In this document: piece after piece, positions 31,440-40,735 of the stretch
Position numbering within the stretch: the first letter of the stretch is position 1
How the letters are laid out: each line of letters opens with the position of its first letter
Source of the DNA: Prorocentrum cordatum
Lineage: Eukaryota > Sar > Dinophyceae > Prorocentrales > Prorocentraceae
DNA: 64,000 nucleotides
Direction of reading: 5' to 3'
Assembly (NCBI GenBank): GCA_963575745.1
Contig: CAUYUJ010009391.1
Span: 327,142 to 391,141, forward strand
Program-made: the position numbers and the translations under genes
Notes under the pieces: model-generated
The model's database searches: none
What the model was told of the DNA's origin: nothing
Seen by the model: the letters and a program-made list of their open reading frames with translations, nothing else

Positions 31440-32145
31440 CAACCTCGGTCCCCAGCATGTGTGAGTATGACATATGTAGCATATTGTTTTTCGGGCTGCG
31501 GGGTGGTGAGCAAGAAAATTCGGTTGGCCGGTTTCAGAGCTCGGGAGTGGGACGTCCGAAAACCCATAAAGCAAGACCTCGCCAACGGCCGATGTATTGG
31601 CCTAGTGCTTGCCCCCCCCTGCAGCTCGTGGTCGGCTGCTCGAGATCGTACATGTCCAATTCGGTCTAGGAAGTTTATCAGGGGGATCCGGGTCTAAAGG
31701 CCAGCGATGTGGCCAAGGTCGCTGTCGGTATTGCCACGCTGAACGCTGCTCTTGACCTGGCCCGTGCTGCCCAATCCGCCGGGGTCCCCTGGGTTTGGAG
31801 AACCCGCATACATCTAAGATGTGGCACGACCACAAGCTCAAAATTCTTGTTGCACGAAGTGGGGCCGCTCAAATTATAATTGATTTCTGTCAATGGGGGA
31901 AACCGTGGCGAAAGAGGATTCGTTTTTTGGTCGGTAATGTTTGCCCCGACGACCCTGTAAAGCTTAATCGGGTCTGCTCTGGGCGTGGAGTCTGCAGCCG
32001 CACGGGACGCCCACACCAGCACCTGGAAGGCGGGGGGCCTAAAGGAATTCGCTGGACGGTGCTGGCAATGCCGTGCCCCGCTCGCCTGGCCCACGTGCTG
32101 GCATCCGTCTTGGTCTCGAAAGCCCGCAGTGAGTATAGCATTTGA
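31440..32145 (+). pseudogene. Cytosine-C5 methyltransferase-like domain of the YR retrotransposon
   Basis: Motif I-like YCFSGCGVVSK (31,475-31,510), motif IV-like LVLAPPCSSWSAARDRT with the PPC catalytic-loop signature (31,600-31,650), motif VI-like ENPHTSKMWH (31,798-31,827) and a motif VIII-like IDFCQWGKPWRKRIRFLVG (31,880-31,940). The frame changes near 31,665-31,690 and 31,790-31,797. The final part (VCSGRGVCSRTG..., GIRWTVLAMPCPARLAHVLA) ends at TGA 32,143. DNA methyltransferase domains inside retrotransposons are known from Symbiodinium, and DIRS elements carry a different (adenine-type) one. The target-recognition part is not visible. Confidence 0.65.
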
Positions 32146-32178
32146 TAACTTCACTCTACCTTCGGATCGGGAGGTTTG

Positions 32179-32597
32179 GGGTGCTTCTTTTCATAATGTT
32201 TTTCGCTCGCTCACTCTATGTTTATATTTTCTGGGCTCTCGTTCCCTCGTCCGCTCGCTCCCAGACGTCGCGGCGATGGCACAAAATGGCTAGTTGACAA
32301 AACACATCGTGTAGAGCGGCCTGTCATCCCCTCCTGGGGGTGCGTGCGCGTGAAGGAGGGGGGGGGGGCGGGTCCGCAACCATTGCGACTCAAGCTTCAC
32401 TCGCCTCCCTGCGCCAGCCCAATGCCTCGGCTCCTGAAGGGTGCTTGTTTTCACAATGTTCTTCGTTCGCTCACTCTATGTTTATCTTTTCGGGGCTCTC
32501 GTGCCCTCGTCCGCTCGCTCCCAGACGTCGCGGCGATGGCACAATATGGCTAGTTGACAAAACACATCGTGTAGAGCGGCCCTGCCATCCCCTCCTG
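32179..32597 (+). repeat. B1-A2-B2 split direct repeats (element 3' end)
   Basis: B1 (32,179-32,336) and B2 (32,439-32,597) are about 158 bp each and nearly identical: GGTGCTTSTTTTCAYAATGT, ...CCCAGACGTCGCGGCGATGG, ...AACACATCGTGTAGAGCGGC, ending CCCCTCCTG. A2 (32,337-32,438) between them repeats the element 5' end, including the SL-like word (32,374-32,394). Confidence 0.85.
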
Positions 32598-32749
32598 CCC
32601 CTGTTTTCTTCCCCAGTGTTCCCCTCCATCCCTCTCCTGCCTCCCTTCCTTCCCTCTTCCCTTTCCTCCTCTAACCTGCCCGCCGTGCGGGTGCACTCTC
32701 GTGGCAGTCTAGCGTAGTCCTAGCCCGCATCTTCCGCCCCTTGGATCCT

Positions 32750-33168
32750 AAGAGGAGGAAGAGGAGGAGCAGGAGCAGGAGAAGGAGGAGGATGAGGAGG
32801 AGGAGGAAGAGGTGGAGGAGGAGGAGGGAGGGGGAGGAGGAGGGGGAGGGGGAGGAGGAGGAGGAAGCGGAGGAGGAGAGAGGAGGAGGAGGAAAAGGAG
32901 GAGGAGGAGGAGGAGGAGGAAAAGGGGAGGAGGAGGACGGATGAGGAGGTGGAGGAGGAGGAAGGAGGGAGGAGAGGAGGGAGGAGGGAGGAGGAGGAGG
33001 AGGAGGGAGAGGAGGAGAGGAGGAGGAGAGAGAGGAGGAGAGAGAGGAGGAGGAGGGAGAGGAGGAGGAGGAGGGGAGGAGGAGGAGGGAGGAGGAGGGA
33101 GGGGAGGAGGGAGGAAAAGGAGGAGGAGGAGGAGAGGAGGAGGAGGAGGAGGAGGAGGGAGGTCAGCC
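32750..33168 (+). repeat. Long (GGA)n tract
   Basis: About 420 bp of GGA/GAG triplets with AAGGA and GGGA interruptions. All open frames here are shadows. Confidence 0.9.
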
Positions 33169-33289
33169 CAGGAGAGCCCCTCCCCCGCCCGCGCCTCCTC
33201 CCACCGCCCCGCGCCCCCCACCGCTCCGCGCCTCCGCTCCCTGCTGCCCTGCCGCTCCTGTCGGGGCCGCGGCGCTCCGCGATTTTTTG

Positions 33290-33545
33290 AAACCGTGGAT
33301 GGGGTGGACTGCGGTGGGGGGTGGGTGGACCGGCGGCGAGGGATGGGGGAGAAGTTCGGTGGACGGGGTGGATGGAGCGGATTGCGTGGGGGGATTGCGT
33401 GGATGGGGTGGATGGGGTGAACTGCGTGTGTGGATTGCGTTGGGGGATGGGGTGGATGGGGTGGATGGGGTGGGGTTTGTTGAAACCGTGGATGGGGTGG
33501 ATTGCGTGGAGGGAGGGTGGACTTGCGGCGAGCGACGGGGGAGAA
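33290..33545 (+). repeat. GGATGGGGTGGAT repeats
   Basis: GTGGATGGGGTGGATTGCGT-like words repeat irregularly; AAACCGTGGATGGGGTGGA occurs twice (33,289 and 33,482), suggesting a longer unit of about 193 bp. Confidence 0.7.
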
Positions 33546-33596
33546 ATTGGGGGGCCTTGAGACGGGGGTCCATGCAAACGGGGGTCAGCCAGAGCG

Positions 33597-33760
33597 CTGG
33601 AGCTTGCAGGATCTTGCAGGGCCAGGGTTGCACTGACCCGGGTTAGCGTGCAGAATCCTGGAGGATCCTGTAGGATCTTGCAGGATCTTGCAGGATCTTG
33701 CAGGATCCTGCAGGGCCTGACAGATCCGGGTTTGGATTGACCCGGGTCAGTAGGTCCCTG
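33597..33760 (+). repeat. 10-bp repeat CTTGCAGGAT with palindromic junctions
   Basis: CTTGCAGGAT repeats in tandem near 33,668-33,710, with GGATCCTG variants; GACCCGGGT appears on both sides (33,637 and 33,739). Confidence 0.75.
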
Positions 33761-34204
33761 AGGAAATGAGAGTGAGGAGGCCCTCTCAGGAGGCGGCGGG
33801 GCTTCTCAGAAACCCTCGCGCCCTCTGTGGTTTTCGTTATGCGTCGTCGGGAAAGGGCCTCGAGAATTTGTCAGAAGGCCAGGGGTCTTCCGAGTCTTCT
33901 CAGAAGGCCTTTTTCTTCTCCCTCCCTCCCATGGTTCGCCGCCGAGTGAACCCAGACATCACCTAGGCGTCCTCGGCGACTACAAAGGGTGTGGTTACGC
34001 TGAGGTGTGGTCTGCGATCGGCGCACGACGCTGTCATCGTCGGGCCTCCTCGGGGTGCGGCTGAGAACCCTATGGAGGTCCTCGCCGGCCCCCCAGGTGC
34101 CCCCCAGGGTGCCAGTCGCAAACCACACCCTTTGCAGACCACACACTTCGGGGCCGCCGACATACAATGTGCTGAAGCCATCGTGGCGAAGGGCCCGACC
34201 ATCT

Positions 34205-34330
34205 GAACGACGCCAGAACACAGTAAGCTGCCCGCGGGAGGTCGCGCGTGAGCACCCTCGTTCTTCGCACGGCATGCCGCGCTGGCGGCCCGCGCAAGCC
34301 ACCGCGGAAGGTCGCTGGGTCATCTCGCGT
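34205..34330 (+). repeat. Dispersed repeat shared with 39,805-39,930
   Basis: GTAAGCTGCCCGCG..AGGTCGC and AAGCCACCGCGKAAGGTCGCT occur in the same order at both places with intervening substitutions. Confidence 0.65.
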
Positions 34331-34384
34331 AAGGCCCGTGCATTTTCGTCGCTTCTGTGCAGTTAGGAGTGATGCAGGTATGCG

Positions 34385-34530
34385 CAGCGTCTCCAGTGGA
34401 GCTTCCCACGGGGCCACGAAGCGTGCGAGGGGTGCGCCGTAGTGGGCGAGATGGACGCATGTGAGCATCGCCACCGGGCCCTTCGATGGAGCTCCCTATG
34501 GGGCCACGAAGCGTGCGAGGGGTGTGACAT
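34385..34530 (+). repeat. Two diverged units of the 77-bp minisatellite
   Basis: GTGGAGCTTCCCACGGGGCC, then ATGGACGCATGTGAGCATCG, CCACCGGGCCCTTCGATGGA and GCTCCCTATGGGGCCACGAA match the 5.44-6.63 kb array. Sequence 34,531-34,845 has no gene I can support. Confidence 0.75.
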
Positions 34531-34849
34531 CCAAAGCGTCGAGCAAAAAGCAGTACGGTTTTTTTCGTCGTTTCAGTCTCTGGGGGCCCTGGCTGGGCCA
34601 GGCCCCGGGGCCGTCAAAAAAGTGGACGATGAAAAAGCAGTCCTTGCAGAAGGGGTCGGGATTCGGGCGTTGCTTGAGGGAGTCCACGTCCAGAAGTGAC
34701 GTTCTGAGCGGTAGCGTTTTTCTGCGGAGGCGATAATGCAACGTATCCAAATTATCCCATCGTTGTAGACTCGCCACATTTATTGCATTGTTTTACATCA
34801 CTATGCCCCCCCAACCCTCCCTTGGAGTCGCGCCACTCCGCCGACCCAA

Positions 34850-35090
34850 GATGGATGCCCCCCTTTTCGGGCTCTCGAAACCATGAAAAACCACAGGACA
34901 TCGACGATTTGGGCCTCTGGGGTCTTTTGGGACTCCAAGAGGGCCTCAAGATGGCCCAAGATGGCCCCAAGACGGCCCAAGACGGCCCCAAGACGGCCCT
35001 AGAGGTCCCAAGAGGGCCGGTGAGGCCCCCAAGACGGCTCAAGGGGGCCCCAAGAGGACTCGAAAGAGCGCCTCCAGGAGCCAAAATCAT
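34850..35090 (-). repeat. GGCCTCTTGGG family, reverse orientation
   Basis: CCCAAGACGGCCCCAAGAGG-type words: the family seen in forward orientation at 35.36 kb, so the two face each other across a short complex segment. Confidence 0.75.
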
Positions 35091-35211
35091 TGATTGTAGT
35101 GGCCTCTGGCCAGTGCCGCCGATCTGGGGCGCTCCGACTGATGTGATCCTCCTTCGCCCTCGTCCCTCCTCTCTTTTTTCCTCCCTCTTCTTCTCACTCT
35201 GCATTTATCGA

Positions 35212-35350
35212 AGACGCCTACGGCGAATCACCGCCGCCCCCTGCCTTTGTGGAAGCGCCTATGTGGCCGAACGTTGAGGCCAGACCTGCCAAGCCATCGG
35301 ACCATGTGTTCCCCGAATCGGTTTGGAAAGCCTTCGGGGAACACGTGGGC
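35212..35350 (+). CDS. Candidate exon, unrecognised
   Basis: After a pyrimidine tract, the frame (E)DAYGESPPPPAFVEAP, MWPNVEARPAKPSDHVFPES, VWKAFGEHVG is more complex than the arrays on both sides. Acceptor and donor are not certain. No family recognised. Confidence 0.3.
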
Positions 35351-35354
35351 GTCT

Positions 35355-36420
35355 TGATGGTCATCGTCGCCGTCTTGGAGGCCTCTTGGGCGATCTTTCG
35401 GCGATCTTTGGGGGCTCTTGGGCCGTCTCGGGCCGTCGGAAGGCCGAAAGAAGGGAAACTGCCCAAATCCATCAAAAACCTTGGGAAAATCAGTGATTTT
35501 GGCATCTTTTGGCCTTCCTGGAGGCCCTCTTGGGGGCCTCTTGGGCCCTTTTGGGCCAGCTTCGAGCCAACTTCGGCCATCTTGGTGGGTTCCTGGCACG
35601 TCTGACGCCGTCGGGAGCCGTTTTGGGGGCCTTTCTGGGCAACGGGGGACCCTTGGGCCCTCTTGGGGCCCTCTAGGGGCCATCTTGGAGGCCACTTGGG
35701 CCATCAGGGGGCTCTCTTGGGGGCCTCTTGGGCGATCTTGGGGGCTTCTTGGGCCGTCTTGAGCCGTCGGAGAGCCGAAAAGGCGCAAATGCCAAAATCC
35801 TTCAAAAACCAAGGGAAAATCAATGATTTTGGCCTCTTCGGACTCTCCTGGAGGACCTCTTGGAGGCCTCTTGGGCCGTCTGGGAGGCCTCTGGGGGGCC
35901 TCTTGGGCCGTCTTGGGCCGTCTTGGACTCTCTTGGGCCGTTTGGAGGCCGTCTTGGACCATCTCGGGCGCACTTGGAGGCCATCTTGGGCCATCTTCGC
36001 GATTTTTTGAGGATGTCCCGAGCGAAACGGCCGTTTTTGGGCACGGTGGCGGGACGGGCCGGAGCCCACTGGGGAGTTCTTTTGGAAAAAGAACCAAAAC
36101 CAAAACCTGAAACATCCAGCACGCCGTGCACCCCTGCAAGCAGGGGGCGGCGGATCTAGTGGCCTTCGGCCTATCCCACCACCGTGCCTGGGTGGTGGGT
36201 CAGAGGCCTCATGGATGTTGGTTGGGATCTCGTGGTTGGCCTCTTCGGAGCCTCTGGGAGGCAGTTTTGAGGCCCCCCCGGGCCTCTTGGGCAGTTGCGG
36301 GGCTTGTTGGGGCCTCTTTGGGGCCTCTCGGGGGCCTCGTTGGGGCCTGTTGGAGCTGTTTGGGGGCCTCTTGGGAGCTTCTTGGGGCCTCTTGGGAGCT
36401 TCTTGGAGCTTCTTGAGGCG
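35355..36420 (+). repeat. GGCCTCTTGGG family, forward array with two core blocks
   Basis: Repeated GGCCTCTTGGGCCGTCTTGG words. Cores of about 75 bp at 35,440-35,515 and 35,755-35,832 share GCCGAAA, CAAAATCCTTCAAAAACC-like and GGGAAAATCAATGATTTTGG. Confidence 0.85.
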
Positions 36421-36555
36421 GGAGGGGGGGGGTACTCGAGTTCGGGACCCCCTCGGAGGCCACGATCCTTGTGAGGGGTGTCAAAACATGCCCTCCCCAG
36501 AGACACGCGGGTAGCCGCGGAGCCCTCCCGGAAAGCGGAGCACAACTCGTTCCAC

Positions 36556-37010
36556 AATTACACAATATGAATACTACTCTCCCACTTCCCCTGATGGCGT
36601 CCGGAAGATGTTCGGCACCCCCCCGCGTACTGTTTTTTTACACACAGGATTCCCCAGAGTTGGGTTTTCGCTTGTGTTTTTTTTGTTTTTTGTTTTTCTG
36701 AAATGCTGCTCTCGCTGAGGCGCTGGCCTAATTTTCGGGCTCCCGCTCCTTCCGAATCGTGTTCCCGCTGCAGCGCTGGCCTCATTTCCGCGCTCCCGCT
36801 CGTTCCGAATCGTGCTCCCGCTGCAGCGCTGGCCCAATTTCTGCGCCTCTCGTTGTTCCAAAACGTGCTCCCGCTGCAGCGCCGACGTTTTCGATCCTTT
36901 TTAAGAAGCCCCAAATCTAGAAAATGATCCCCGGCAAAAACATTGGAGGTGATTACACATCCGGTGTCGATTCGTTGATTTTTGGGGCCGCAGAAAGCCC
37001 CCCCCCCCCC
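36556..37010 (-). repeat. Dispersed repeat E (- orientation)
   Basis: Reverse copy of 8,960-9,375, beginning CACAATATGAATACTACTCTCC and carrying four ~53-bp subrepeats with GCTCCCGCTGCAGCGCTGGC. A C12 run ends it near 37,000. Confidence 0.75.
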
Positions 37011-37207
37011 TTTTGGGCGGCGTCCTTTTCCGCGCAGGATTTGGCCTAGTTTGGACCACGCCGCTCCGACTGGACCCCGTGAGGGGTCCACGGGCCCAGT
37101 GTGAGCCGACTGTCCAGGGAAGCCAGACCATCGAGCCTGGCAGCCCTCCATCCTCTTCTCTGACATCTGTCCTCGCCCGCTGCCGCTTCCCTCGCCGCCG
37201 CCGCCGT

Positions 37208-37347
37208 CGTCGTCTGCGTCTTTGTCGCGATTGGCAATTTCTACCTCTACCATTACTCAATATGAATGCACCTGCATCGTCGTCTGCGTCTTTGTCGCGA
37301 TTGGCAATTTCTACCTCTACCATTACTCAATATGAATGCACTTGCAC
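37208..37347 (+). repeat. 70-bp tandem duplication
   Basis: CGTCGTCTGCGTCTTTGTCG to CAATATGAATGCAC repeats at 37,208 and 37,278 almost without change, so it is recent. Confidence 0.85.
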
Positions 37348-37413
37348 AACTCTGACATCGGACCCACTCTACCATTACCCAATATGAATGCTACTCTCCT
37401 TTCACCCCTGCAG

Positions 37414-37698
37414 AAATTTGAGATCCGGGTGGGGGACGCGCGTAACGGCAGCGGGCAGCTGGCGCGGGTGCCGCTCCGGCGCGGTCGCGTCGTCGTCGTC
37501 GTCGTCTTCGTCGCCGGTCGTCCTCATCGTCGTCGTCGTCGTCGTCGCCGCCGTCGTCGTCGTCGTCGTGGTTGTCGTCGTCGTCGTCGTCTTCGTCGTC
37601 GTCGTCTTCGTTTTCATCGCGCCGTCGTCCTCCTCCTTTCCCTCTTAGGTAACAGGGTCAGATGCGAAGCCCGATTCGGTGAGAGGACAATGAAGTAG
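37414..37698 (+). CDS. Two candidate exons around a 165-bp (CGT)n intron
   Basis: After TTTCACCCCTGCAG, 37,414-37,483 encodes KFEIRVGDARNGSGQLARVP then LRR. A GT donor opens a (CGT)n-rich stretch ending CTCTTAG at 37,648. The next exon gives GNRVRCEARFGERTMK and TAG (37,696-37,698) if the donor leaves one base. This is the clearest GT-AG pair in the window, but the protein is not recognised. Confidence 0.35.
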   Translation, partial: KFEIRVGDARNGSGQLARVPLRRGRVVVVVVFVAGRPHRRRRRRRRRRRRRRGCRRRRRLRRRRLRFHRAVVLLLSLLGNRVRCEARFGERTMK

Positions 37699-37949
37699 CT
37701 CAATGGGAAGGGATGGGAGGGAGGGGTAGGATGTCAGATGTTGACGCGAGCGCACCTAGCTTGCCCCCCCCTCCCCCCCTTCCCCGGCAGAGCTCCCCCG
37801 GCCCCCCCCCCAGCAGAGCTGAAGCTCAGGTTGTAGGCTGTAGGCTGTAGCTGAGGCTCTTTCAAACTCACACGCCGGATCGGCGGATTTTCCTTTGGTT
37901 TTTGAACGATTTTAGCGTTCTCCCCTTTTTCAACTTTCAGAGGACCATG

Positions 37950-38620
37950 ACGGCCCAAGCAGCCTCCAAGAAGCCCTCAAGACGGCCAACGAGGCCCCCA
38001 CAGGGGCCACAGGATTGCTCGAGAGGGCCCTAAGGCGGCCAAAAGGCTCTTAAGACGGTCCAAGGGGCCCCCAAGACGGCCCAAGAGGACTCCAAGAGAG
38101 CCCTAAGGCGGCCGCGAGAGGCCTCCAAGATGGCCCCCGAAGGGGCCAGACGGCGCAAGAGCGCCCCAAGCCGGCGCAAGACGTCAACAAGCAGCCCCAA
38201 AAGGCCCCAAAGCGGCCCCAAAGACGCTCCAAGAAGCCCACACGAGGCTTTCAAGAGGCTCCCAAGAGCTCCCCATGAGGCCGCACAGAAGCCCTGGGGA
38301 TTGCAGGACGGAGCGGCACGCACGCGCGGCAGCCGAGCAGGTCACGCCAACCAACGCCCACACTGTGGCCCACACCTTTCACATTTGAGCACTTTCCACA
38401 GCGGCGATTACGGCCGCGAGAGGCCCCAGACCGGCCTCGAGAGACCGCCCTCCGAATGGGCAACACGCCGCAAGAGCGTCCCAAGACGGCCCAAGACGCC
38501 CCCAAGAGGCCCCAAGAGGCGCCAAATAAGCCCAGTGCAGAAGAGGCCCCAAGAAGCCCCCAAGACACCTCCAAGAGGCCACAAACAAGCTCCCAAGAGG
38601 CCCCGCAACGACTGGACTGT
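37950..38620 (-). repeat. GGCCTCTTGGG family, reverse array
   Basis: CCAAGAGGCCCCAAGACGG-type words at 37,950-38,290 and 38,400-38,610, with a core relative at 37,880-37,945 (GGATTTTCCTTTGGTTTTTG). Confidence 0.8.
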
Positions 38621-38976
38621 ACGTGCTCTGGACGTGCACCCCGCGAAGCGAGAGGAATCCCCAGACCCATCGCCCCGAGTGCATTTTGACAGAAAGGTGA
38701 CCCGCACCTCAGAGTTTCACCCTCTCGTACAGCAGTGCCGCAGCATTTGAGGCCAGAGCCCGCGCCCTTGTCGTACAGCAGTGCCGTAGCATGTGAGATT
38801 AGATCCCTTGCCAATCAGCGGTGTCGCTGATTTTTCGGCGCGGCCCTCTCAATACAGCTCTCTCGTTCGCCGTCCTCCCCGACTGAAGGACACACAAGCT
38901 TTTGAAATCGTCTGGGGCGGGCCACTCCGAAGCCATTTCCGGGCGAGAGAGGAGAGTAGTCTTCATATTGTGTTTT

Positions 38977-39535
38977 CATGAGGAGAAGGGGGAGGAGGAG
39001 GAGGAGGAGGAGGAGGAGGAGGAGGAGGAGGAGGAGGAGGAAGAGGAGGACCACTGACCAAACAGCCAGGTCAGCGAGCGGGCCGCCATTGAGCAGTCCC
39101 TCGTGGCCGTTGAGAGGAGGAGGGAGGAGGAGGAGGAGGAGGAGGAGGAGGAGGAGGAGGAGGAGGAGGAGGAGGAGGAGGAGGAGGCGAGGAGGAGGAG
39201 GAGGAGGAGGAGGAGGAGGGGGAGGAGGGAGAGGAGGAGGAGGTGGTGGAGGAGGGAGAGGAGGAGGAGGGAGGAGGAGGAGGAGGGAGGGAGGAGGAGG
39301 GAGGGAGGAGGAGGAGGAGGAGGAGGAGGAGGAGGAGGAGGAGGAGCAGGGAGGAGGAGCAGGGAGGAGATATGGGAGGATAAGAGAAGGATGGGGAGGA
39401 AGAGTAGGAGGAGGAGGAGGAGGAGGAGGAGGAGGAGGAGGAGGAGGAGCAGAGAGGAGATATGGGAGGATAAGAGGAGGATGGGGAGGAGGAGTAGGAG
39501 GAGGAGGAGGAGGAGGAGGAAGAAGAGCATCGAGG
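38977..39535 (+). repeat. Long (GGA)n tract with one embedded exon-like segment
   Basis: GGA triplets fill most of 560 bp. At 39,070-39,120, right after AGCCAG, a frame VSERAAIEQSLVAVERR breaks the repeat and could be a short exon. The unit AGGAGATATGGGAGGATAAG is duplicated near 39,364 and 39,454. Confidence 0.85.
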
Positions 39536-40735
39536 AAAGGAGGCGGAGTGGGGGGAGTGTGAAGACCTCGATCCTCGAACCTGCCTCCCCCCCTTTCTCC
39601 GACCTCTTCCTCTGAACCCCCTTCCTGGCGACGCCGCCTGGCGGCCCCGATACCATGGCGGTGTGTCCACACGAGCGGGGCGAGAAAGGGCGCGCGCGTC
39701 AGTCTTCATCGCAGCCTCGTGACTATGCATCCCAGCAGCCCCAGGCAAGCCTATTTCCAGGGGGCATAATGTGAGCGACGCAGGATTGCGGGCCCGCCTG
39801 CGCAGACATTCTCGTGTAAGCTGCCCGCGCAAGGTCGCAAGCAAGCGCTCTCGTTTCCAGGGTAGCGTGCGGCGGTGGCGAAACGCGTAAGCCACCGCGT
39901 AAGGTCGCTATGCTTTCACGTGTATCACCCCTTTCTTTGTGTCGCTCATGTGTCGCCGAGGGCAAGGGTATCCACGGCAAGGGTTGTACCATCCAGCCAC
40001 TTCCCACGAGGTACAGCATTCGCGGAAGGACCATCAGTTTGTTTGCAGCCATCCAGCCCGATCTTGGGAGGGTACATGATTCGCGCAAAGGCTTCAGTAT
40101 TGTCTGAGGTGATCGATGGGATGGCGCACAGGCGCAGTATTTAGAGACAGCTCACACGTCGTACGGCAGGAAAGAGTCGGGACCGCCGAATCGGGCCCGT
40201 CCCCCTCGTCCTTCTGCTGCAGATCGAAGCGGATGATGAGATCCGACGTTGTAAACACACATACATCATCGTAAACAATCACAGCTGGAGCCCTAGACCC
40301 CCCATCTTTGTTTGGGGGGCGCGTAATGGGGGGGGGCGATAAATGGGGGGGCAGCGAGGCCTGTAGAAAAGGGCCCCCCTCGGGCCCCTAGGGCGGTGCT
40401 TCAGGGCCGCAGCGGCCCGAGAAGGATATTTTTCTTCCCCCCATTTGTCGCCCACCATTAACTCTGGCCCAATGTCTGAAGACGTTTCCCTCCCTACTGA
40501 GCCCAATGTACATGTCACAGAGTCTGTGCGGCAACTTTTTGTCATAATAATTTTCGGTGCAGCTATCTGAATGGTCCGAGAGAGGTAAAAAGTATTCATG
40601 GTAGCGGATCGGGTCGTCCCCAAGACTCGCTCCATCCCCGCGCGCATCCGCGGGATGGGAGCTTGCGCTTGAGGTGCGTGAGCTTGGAGGTGAGGCTTCG
40701 GAATCGAGCCTTGCGCCTTCGTTCGTCGAGGCGGC
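39536..40735. other. No gene; dispersed repeat copy at 39,805-39,930
   Basis: Besides the repeat shared with 34,205-34,330 there is a G/C homopolymer region (40,300-40,440) and the presumed 5' leader of the gag pseudogene. Confidence 0.45.

Larger units (their letters stand above)
10018..32597 (+). mobile_element. Tyrosine-recombinase (PAT/Ngaro-like) retrotransposon, decayed and interrupted
   Basis: Coding order is ORF1, reverse transcriptase, RNase H, tyrosine recombinase, then a cytosine-methyltransferase-like domain. The element is split: the 5' part ends at 15,216 inside the YR frame and the 3' part resumes at 31,319-31,323 in the same frame. Ends show the split-direct-repeat plan known for PAT/Ngaro elements: A1 (10,018-10,118) - ORFs - B1 (32,179-32,336) - A2 (32,337-32,438) - B2 (32,439-32,597). 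Without the 16.1-kb insert it is about 6.5 kb. No target duplication is expected for YR retroelements; the word CCTCCTG lies at both outer edges. At least five frameshifts and two nonsense codons make it inactive as assembled. Confidence 0.85.

Noticed and set aside
32280-32300. Minus-strand TAGCCATTTTG (11 bases of the spliced leader) in the B repeat
   Set aside because: The next bases do not match GCTCAAG, and the second B copy has a mismatch; it is likely chance.
38725-38800. CCGCAGC/CCGTAGC words resembling the spliced-leader start
   Set aside because: They belong to a ~58-bp local duplication and lack the ATTTTGGCTCAAG part.
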